Assembly (NCBI GenBank): GCA_903898855.1
Contig: CAIUHB010000041.1
Location: 1-28,703, forward strand
Length of the DNA stretch: 28,703 nt
Source of the DNA: an uncultured Actinomycetes bacterium
Lineage (GTDB): Bacteria; Actinomycetota; Actinomycetes; Nanopelagicales; Nanopelagicaceae
Reading direction: 5' to 3'
The first letter of the stretch is position 1. Every line of letters begins with the position of its first letter. The notes beneath the pieces were generated by a model. The model saw nothing but the letters and a program-made list of their open reading frames with translations. It searched no databases and was not told the origin of the DNA. Shown one piece after another: positions 23,684-28,703 of the stretch. The position numbers were made by a program, and so were the translations under genes.

Positions 23684-23699
23684 AACTTTCCTTGCTACA

Positions 23700-23794
23700 G
23701 TATCCATCAACGGGAGCCGCTGTATTGGCTGAGAGGGTCCGAAATTCGGATCGACCGTCGAACCAGTTCGGTAATGCGAATTGGAAAGGGGTAC
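23700..23794 (+). ncRNA. TPP riboswitch (THI element)
   Basis: All conserved pieces are in order: P1 GTATCC (23700-23705) against GGGTAC-type bases (23789-23794), ACGGGAGC, GGCTGAGAGGGT, an extra hairpin GTCCGAA/TTCGGAT, GACCGTCGAACC, and the P4/P5 stem CCAGTTCG-GTAATG-CGAATTGG, ending GGAAAGGGG. P2 can form between ACGG and CCGT. The ribosome site of the next gene is part of the 3' strand of P1, so TPP binding should hide it (translational shut-off). No terminator follows. Confidence 0.93.
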
Positions 23795-23797
23795 CTC

Positions 23798-24415
23798 ATG
23801 CATTTTCATCTCATGGCAGTCTTCTTCACCGCTTGGGATTATCCACTCACCTACCTTGAGTTCTTTGCCTTCATCACCTCTGTTGTTGGTGTAGGACTCG
23901 GCGTCCTTGGTCCTCGCTCGACCTGGCCATGGTGGAATATCAGCTCATTGCTTTATGCCATTCTCTTCTGGCAAGAGAAGTACTACGCCAGCGCTTGGTT
24001 GCAATTAATTTTTATCGCTGGCGGATTTTGGGGTTGGTTTGGTTGGGGCAAGAAAGGGGCCACCCCCGCTCGGCTTTCAGCTCGCGAGAAAACGTATTGG
24101 TCGGTCGGCGGCCTAATTGCTTGGGGCGCGCTCTACCCACTACTGAAGAAAGTCGGAGCTGCAGCATCGCTCACTGATGCTTTTGGTTTCGTAGGAAGCT
24201 GTATCGCACAGGTGTTGATGGTCGTCGAGAAATACGAGAGCTGGCCGCTTTGGTTTGTAGTCGATGGCGTCTATACCTATCAGTTCTGGCATGGAAAGTC
24301 TTACCTCACCGCAATTCTCTATTTCATCTTTGTGCTCATCGCAGTTGCCGGCTGGAAGCGATGGCTAAAGGAGTCCCGTGCAGCATCAGTTATCGCCCAT
24401 ACTTCAGAACATTAA
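23798..24415 (+). CDS. pnuT: PnuT-type thiamine transporter (PnuC family)
   Basis: Membrane protein of 205 aa with about seven helices. TWPWWNISSLLYAILFWQEKYY, GGFWGWFGWGKKG and YESWPLWFVVDGVYTYQFW are PnuC-family patches. PnuC proteins move nicotinamide riboside, PnuT moves thiamine and PnuX riboflavin. The TPP riboswitch directly in front points to thiamine. An open frame begins at 23774, but that lies in the riboswitch. The ATG at 23798 has GGAAAGGGG 6 nt upstream and is chosen. PnuC-type carriers work by facilitated diffusion and need a kinase to trap the vitamin, which makes the overlapping downstream kinase notable. Confidence 0.9.
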   Translation: MHFHLMAVFFTAWDYPLTYLEFFAFITSVVGVGLGVLGPRSTWPWWNISSLLYAILFWQEKYYASAWLQLIFIAGGFWGWFGWGKKGATPARLSAREKTYWSVGGLIAWGALYPLLKKVGAAASLTDAFGFVGSCIAQVLMVVEKYESWPLWFVVDGVYTYQFWHGKSYLTAILYFIFVLIAVAGWKRWLKESRAASVIAHTSEH

Positions 24416-24935
24416 TCTGGCGGCGCCGAAATGTGGCGCTACTAAATTAATCACTATTGATGGGCCAGCCGGCTCTGGTAAAACCACCTTGGCGGCGCAA
24501 ATTGCGCGGTCACTAGAAATAACCCCAACCGTTATACATATGGATGATCTCTATAACGGCTGGGATCGTGCACTTACCGGAGATCTAACTTCGCTGCTCA
24601 AACATCAACTCATCCCCGCACTCACATCTGGTCGGGAATTTTCCTTGCCACAATTTGATTGGCTCATCAATAAATATGATGAACCTAAGAATTACTCACC
24701 ATCGCCAATTACGATTTTAGAAGGCGTAGGTGCTGGACAACGCATTATGCGTCCGTACACCTCGTTCTCGATATGGATTGAGGTGCCAGTCGAATTAGGA
24801 ATTGAGCGAGTATTGGAACGAGATGGCTTTGACATCGAAGCGCAGATAAAAGGCTTTAAGAAGGCCGAACTTCGTCACTTTACGGAAGAGCAGACCAAGG
24901 CGGCGGCAGATCACCAGCTCTATGGCGCGCCATAG
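24378..24935 (+). CDS. P-loop kinase of unknown substrate, coupled to pnuT
   Basis: Uridine-kinase-like P-loop protein of 185 aa. The Walker A is ITIDGPAGSGKTTLA (about residues 25-39), HMDDLYNGWD resembles the substrate-aspartate loop of nucleoside and pantothenate kinases, TILEGVGAG is the Walker B-like strand, and ERVLERDG the lid arginines. Similar proteins occur widely in actinobacteria, often named uridine kinase without evidence. The start is GTG at 24378 with AAAGGAG 4 nt upstream, inside the last 38 nt of pnuT, so it is translated with the transporter and would be under the same TPP switch. Thiamine phosphorylation is a hypothesis. Uridine or another small alcohol is an alternative. 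Confidence 0.8.
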   Translation: MQHQLSPILQNINLAAPKCGATKLITIDGPAGSGKTTLAAQIARSLEITPTVIHMDDLYNGWDRALTGDLTSLLKHQLIPALTSGREFSLPQFDWLINKYDEPKNYSPSPITILEGVGAGQRIMRPYTSFSIWIEVPVELGIERVLERDGFDIEAQIKGFKKAELRHFTEEQTKAAADHQLYGAP

Positions 24936-24959
24936 CGGGTAGCGCACCTCCCTATTCCA

Positions 24960-24965
24960 TAAGAT
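24960..24965 (+). promoter_or_regulatory. -10 element of the PASTA kinase gene
   Basis: TAAGAT-TTCATC-GTG: a TANNNT motif exactly 6 nt before the GTG at 24972, indicating a leaderless message separate from the thiamine operon. No Shine-Dalgarno is visible. Confidence 0.55.
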
Positions 24966-24971
24966 TTCATC

Positions 24972-26915
24972 GTGTCTGACCTCACCGGCGAAATTATCGA
25001 TGGCCGCTACCAGTTGCAGAAACTGGTTGCCTCCGGTGGCATGGCCAGCATTTACTCTGCGCTCGATTTACGCCTAGATCGACTTGTTGCGGTCAAAATT
25101 ATGCACCCGCACTTAGCGGGCGATGAAGAATATGTCACGCGCTTTATCCGAGAGGCGAAAGCTGCCGCTTCGCTCTCCCACCCCAATGTGGTTGCGATAC
25201 AAGACCAAGGTTGGAATGAGGGCGGCGTAAAAGCGGTTTTTCTAGTGATGGAATTGGTTGATGGCTTTACCCTGCGAGAGCTAATTCATGAACGGGGCTC
25301 GCTTGGAGTAAAAGAGGCGCTGCGCTATATCGCCCCGGTAATTAGCGCACTTGTAGCTGCCCACAAGTTGGGCATTGTTCACCGAGATATTAAGCCAGAA
25401 AATATTTTGATTGCCAAAGACGGACGTGTGAAAGTAGCCGACTTTGGGTTGGCCAGAGGCGGTCAAACCTCGGCAACAATGACTATTGAATCCAGCGTGA
25501 TATTGGGAAGCGTCTCGTATCTCTCCCCCGAACAAGTGCAACGCGGAGTCAGTGATTCCAGAAGCGATGTCTACGCGCTTGGAATTTTGCTCTTCGAAAT
25601 GGTTACCGGTGCCCGCCCCTTCGAAGGTGATTCACCAATCCAAATCGCTTACAAGCATGTCAACGAGAGAGTGCCCGCTCCCTCAACACTTAAGGCTGGC
25701 CTACCGGCACTGTTCGATCAGATTGTTGTAAAAGCGACCGACCCCAATCCAGATAAGCGATATCCAAGTGCCACCGAACTGGAAAACGATATCCAACGAC
25801 TCCAAAAAGAGTTGGATCCCACGAATAGGCAGCTCAGCTTGGAGCTGGACGTTCCGCCCTTGGTTAAAGAGGAGAAGGCGCGAAATCGAGCCAAGAAAAT
25901 TCGCGGTGCGGTCAGTTTTGGAGTTCCAGCTACAACACCTACTGTCACCGAAATTACTCAACCTCGGGAGAATACCGATATGACGCCAGCAAATAAGAGT
26001 TCGACCTCTGAACTACGGCGCAAACGCAAAATCTCCAAGCGGGTAAAGCGCAATAGATTCATTGCCAGCTTAGTTGTTCTATCTCTTCTCTATTTTGGAT
26101 ATCAATCACTCTTCGGCGGAGCCAAAGTTGCCATCCCTTCCTTGGTAGGGCTGACCGAAAGTCAAGCAACCTCCACTCTTGCTGGATTGGGGCTCAAGGC
26201 AGATGTTGTTGCAACTCAATTTAGTGAGGATACAAAGAAAGGTTTAATTATCTCCACCAATCCCGGTGGCGGTGGAAAGGTGCGCGTTCATGGAACTGTG
26301 CACCTTGTGCTTTCTGGCGGACCCGAACGCATCACGATTCCATCAGTTGCCGGCCTTTCGCCGGATGCAGCCTCTTCTGCAATCAAGAGTGCAGGATTAC
26401 AAGTTGGAACTATCACTGAGGACTACAGCAATTTAATTACTAAAGGCGAAGTTATTGGCACCGTGCCCGACAGCTCAACTCCGGTCAAGAAAGGGAGCTT
26501 GATCAATATCGTCACCAGTCTTGGCCAAGCACTCGGCGGGACTTCCTACGTTGGACTATCTGCAGATCAAGCGCTCAATGAAATCACCGCCGCAGGATTT
26601 ATCGTGAACACCGTCTATAGCTACAGCGATAGCGTTGCAATCGGAATGGTAATTTCCCAATCTGCTCCAACACCTCCAACTACAAATAAGAAATCAACAA
26701 TTACCATCGTGGTCTCACAAGGCCCGGCCCACATCTTTATTCCACAAGTCACTGGAATGAGCGAGAGCAAGGCACGCGCCGCGCTCGAGAATTTGGGATT
26801 GGTTGTGAAACGTAAAGTTATTGGTACCCGCGCCCACAAGGTGGTTATATCTGTAACGCCACGAGCCAAGTCCAAGGTGAAGCCGGGTTCTTCCGTCACC
26901 ATCACACTGGGTTAG
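24972..26915 (+). CDS. pknL: PASTA-domain Ser/Thr protein kinase (PknL-like)
   Basis: Transmembrane sensor kinase of 647 aa. The kinase domain spans about 12-280, with a glycine loop VASGGMAS (19-26), K42, E61 in helix C, catalytic HRDIKPEN (H137, D139, K141, N144), DFG at 157-159 and LSPEQ in place of APE. A basic juxtamembrane segment (350-362) and one helix (about 363-382) follow. Four PASTA domains lie outside: about 386-450, 453-517, 523-583 and 587-646. The third lacks the usual Pro after its first strand. PASTA repeats bind peptidoglycan fragments, linking wall state to phosphorylation. Its place near metF and idsA recalls pknL of Corynebacterium and Mycobacterium, not pknB, which lies with rodA/pbpA. 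The name is inferred from that synteny. Confidence 0.9.
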   Translation: MSDLTGEIIDGRYQLQKLVASGGMASIYSALDLRLDRLVAVKIMHPHLAGDEEYVTRFIREAKAAASLSHPNVVAIQDQGWNEGGVKAVFLVMELVDGFTLRELIHERGSLGVKEALRYIAPVISALVAAHKLGIVHRDIKPENILIAKDGRVKVADFGLARGGQTSATMTIESSVILGSVSYLSPEQVQRGVSDSRSDVYALGILLFEMVTGARPFEGDSPIQIAYKHVNERVPAPSTLKAGLPALFDQIVVKATDPNPDKRYPSATELENDIQRLQKELDPTNRQLSLELDVPPLVKEEKARNRAKKIRGAVSFGVPATTPTVTEITQPRENTDMTPANKSSTSELRRKRKISKRVKRNRFIASLVVLSLLYFGYQSLFGGAKVAIPSLVGLTESQATSTLAGLGLKADVVATQFSEDTKKGLIISTNPGGGGKVRVHGTVHLVLSGGPERITIPSVAGLSPDAASSAIKSAGLQVGTITEDYSNLITKGEVIGTVPDSSTPVKKGSLINIVTSLGQALGGTSYVGLSADQALNEITAAGFIVNTVYSYSDSVAIGMVISQSAPTPPTTNKKSTITIVVSQGPAHIFIPQVTGMSESKARAALENLGLVVKRKVIGTRAHKVVISVTPRAKSKVKPGSSVTITLG

Positions 26916-26918
26916 GCT
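26913..26918 (+). promoter_or_regulatory. -10 element of nfo, overlapping the kinase stop
   Basis: TAGGCT-GAGAGC-ATG: a TANNNT motif 6 nt before the ATG. The TAG is also the kinase stop codon. It could serve as a leaderless promoter, although reinitiation from the kinase 9 nt upstream is also possible. Confidence 0.35.
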
Positions 26919-26924
26919 GAGAGC

Positions 26925-27794
26925 ATGGCTCAAATTTCCAAACCTCGTCTCGGCGCTCACACACCCACCTCCGGGGGCATGGCAAAACGCTCCATTGCCT
27001 ACGCCTTGGAAATTGGCGCGGAAGCAATTCAAGTATTTGCCTCCAATCCAAGGGGTTGGGCGATGCCTGAGGCAAACCCCGAAGCCGACAAAGCCTTTCG
27101 CGATAAGACTGAAGAGCTCGATATCGAGAGTTATGTTCATGCGCCATTTCTCATCAACTTAGGTTCTCCAACCGCAAGTACATATGAGAATTCCGTGGCA
27201 TCAACTGCATATTCACTTAAACGTGGCCGTGAAATTGGTGCCAAGGGCGTTGTGATTCATACCGGCTCCGCCGTAGATGCAGACCACCTACCTAATGCTT
27301 GGAAGCAGATTAAAAAGGGTATGGCCCCAGTGCTAAATAAACTCAAAGATGAAGATCCATGGCTGCTACTGGAACCAACTGCCGGTCAGGGACAATCTTT
27401 AGTGAAGAAGTTAGATGACTTGGTTCATTATTTTGAAGCTCTAGAGTGGCATCCGAAAGTGGGAGTCTGTCTTGATACGTGTCACGTCTTTGCCGCTGGT
27501 CATGACATCGCCAAAAAGGGCGGCATGACCGAGACTCTTGACTTATTGGTATCGATTGTAGGAATTGAACGCATCCAATTAATTCACGCTAACGACTCCA
27601 TGGATGTGTGTGGCGCTTTGAAGGATCGACATCAAAATCTTGGCGATGGCGAGATCGGATTGAAGCCTTTTGAGGAGTTGCTTGCGCACCCAGCAGTAAA
27701 GAACGCGCCGCTGATCTTGGAGACACCCGGCATGGAACCAGAGCATGGCAAGGAAGTAGCTTTGCTCAAGAAAATGCGAAGCAAAGTTAAGTGA
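26925..27794 (+). CDS. nfo: Endonuclease IV (AP endonuclease)
   Basis: Zinc-dependent AP endonuclease of base excision repair, 289 aa, standard length. Metal and signature segments are LGAHTPTSGGMAKR, IQVFASNPRGW, YVHAPFLINLGSP, GVVIHTGSA, LLLEPTAGQG, VCLDTCHVFAAGHD, IHANDSMDVCGALKDRHQNLGDGEIG and LILETPGME, giving all three family signatures. It lies 9 nt after the PASTA kinase and overlaps the transporter gene by 4 nt (GTGA). No LexA box was seen here, unlike the polymerase operon. Confidence 0.96.
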   Translation: MAQISKPRLGAHTPTSGGMAKRSIAYALEIGAEAIQVFASNPRGWAMPEANPEADKAFRDKTEELDIESYVHAPFLINLGSPTASTYENSVASTAYSLKRGREIGAKGVVIHTGSAVDADHLPNAWKQIKKGMAPVLNKLKDEDPWLLLEPTAGQGQSLVKKLDDLVHYFEALEWHPKVGVCLDTCHVFAAGHDIAKKGGMTETLDLLVSIVGIERIQLIHANDSMDVCGALKDRHQNLGDGEIGLKPFEELLAHPAVKNAPLILETPGMEPEHGKEVALLKKMRSKVK

Positions 27795-28672
27795 AGTTCA
27801 ATAACAAGGTTGAGAATAAGGCGCTCTTCGCCTCGATCTTGCTGGCAGTCTCTGCTATTTGGGGCGGCGCCTTTGTTGTAATGAAGAGCGCGCTCTTGCG
27901 CATCGATGTCAATTCATTTCTTGCCTGGCGATTTATCGCCGCCACCTTGCTTCTTATCGCCATCAAGCCATCAGTTCTCAAAAAAATCGATAAACGTTTC
28001 CTCGCAAAAGGAATTTTGGTGGGAACATTTCTGGCCGGTGGCTACATCCTTCAATCTTTCGGTCTCACACTCACCACAGTGGCAAAGACAGGATTTATCA
28101 CCGGGCTTTACGTTGTCGTGACTCCAATAATTGGATTTTTCTTTCTCAAGAAGGCGGTCCACGGGGTGCAATGGCTCTCGGTATTGCTTGCAACCGCTGG
28201 ACTCTTGTTGCTCTCCTTTAAAGGTTTTCATGTGGGACTCGGTGAATTCCTGGTCTTTCTCAGCGCCATTCTCTTTGCCGCGCATATCGTCGCACTTGGT
28301 GAGTGGAGCAGCGGCATGGATACCTACGCACTAACTGTCGTACAACTTGGCACCTGCGCAATTCTCACCACCTTGGCTAGCTTCAAAAGTGGATTTCATA
28401 CTCCCCCTGATTCCGGAGTTTGGTGGGCCATTATTTACTGCGCCATCTTTGCTACTGCTATTGCCTTTATCTTTCAAACGTGGGCGCAATCCTTTATGGC
28501 CCCAACTACCGTAGCGGTAATTCTGACTATGGAAGTAGTCTTCGCGGCGCTCTTTGGCATCGCCTTTGCGCATGAGCCACTTACTCTTAAGACCGCTTTA
28601 GGCGGTGGCGCAGTAATGATTGCGATGTATTTGATTATTTGGGCTGAAGGGCGTGAGAAGATAAGCGCATGA
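27791..28672 (+). CDS. EamA/DMT superfamily exporter
   Basis: Ten-helix membrane protein of 293 aa with two EamA repeats. The first begins ALFASILLAVSAIWGGAFVVMKSAL and includes the family patch FLAWRFIAATLLL. The second begins LGEFLVFLSAILFAAHIVALGE and ends FGIAFAHEPLTLKTALGGGAVMIAMYLI. It is a drug/metabolite exporter type, often for amino acids or purines. The substrate is not evident. A GTG start overlaps nfo and its stop overlaps the threonine aldolase start (ATGA). Confidence 0.92.
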   Translation: MKFNNKVENKALFASILLAVSAIWGGAFVVMKSALLRIDVNSFLAWRFIAATLLLIAIKPSVLKKIDKRFLAKGILVGTFLAGGYILQSFGLTLTTVAKTGFITGLYVVVTPIIGFFFLKKAVHGVQWLSVLLATAGLLLLSFKGFHVGLGEFLVFLSAILFAAHIVALGEWSSGMDTYALTVVQLGTCAILTTLASFKSGFHTPPDSGVWWAIIYCAIFATAIAFIFQTWAQSFMAPTTVAVILTMEVVFAALFGIAFAHEPLTLKTALGGGAVMIAMYLIIWAEGREKISA

Positions 28673-28703
28673 TCGATTTGCGCTCAGATACCGTCACCCA
28701 ACC
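28669..28703 (+). CDS. ltaE: L-threonine aldolase, first codons
   Basis: Only 11 complete codons are visible: MIDLRSDTVTQ, with the next codon beginning CC. This is the well-conserved N-terminus of PLP-dependent (allo-)threonine aldolases, which split threonine to glycine and acetaldehyde. The ATG overlaps the EamA stop by 4 nt. Identification rests on this short motif. Confidence 0.75.
   Translation, partial: MIDLRSDTVTQ

Overview
The window reads as actinobacterial chromosome of moderate GC (roughly half G+C by eye). The mraZ-rsmH-ftsL-ftsI head of the division and cell-wall (dcw) cluster lies beside a DUF3040 gene, and metF, an idsA-type prenyl synthase and a PASTA Ser/Thr kinase follow further right. 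From memory this broadly matches the order mraZ, DUF3040, metF, idsA2, pknL in Mycobacterium and Corynebacterium. The modest GC, tight gene packing, frequent 4-nt overlaps and many apparently leaderless starts (TANNNT, 6-7 nt, start codon) would fit a streamlined aquatic actinobacterium such as the acI/Nanopelagicales group. That placement is an inference and was not tested. No mobile element, CRISPR array, rRNA or tRNA was seen.

Left part (1-8374, minus strand): two transcription units. The first is mraZ-rsmH-ftsL-ftsI (ftsI cut by the window edge). It is preceded by ten 10-bp repeats that look like an unusually long MraZ operator, and a structured leader lies between mraZ and rsmH. The second is a damage-tolerance operon, DUF6504-dnaE2-dinB-DUF3040. 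Its first gene starts inside a perfect palindromic LexA (SOS) box, and a strong hairpin ends the unit.

Centre (8557-16562, plus strand): a DoxX membrane protein, a TauE/SafE-type permease and an SDR oxidoreductase come first. A tightly overlapped run follows: pirin, alpha/beta hydrolase, CrtA-like carotenoid oxygenase, CruF hydratase, CruG-like glycosyltransferase and CrtD-like desaturase. With crtE-crtI (18030-20584) and crtB (22772-23683) the window encodes a nearly self-contained route from C15/C20 prenyl diphosphates to an acyclic, hydroxylated, probably keto and glycosylated carotenoid. No cyclase or carotenoid cleavage gene is present here.

Minus-strand genes sit among the carotenoid genes: a CDP-alcohol phosphatidyltransferase with metF, and a purine-salvage pair (NCS2 permease and apt).

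Right part (23700-28703, plus strand): a TPP riboswitch controls a PnuC-family transporter, which is therefore best read as the thiamine transporter PnuT. A P-loop kinase of unknown substrate overlaps it. Then come a PknL-like PASTA kinase, endonuclease IV (nfo), an EamA/DMT exporter and the first codons of a threonine aldolase.
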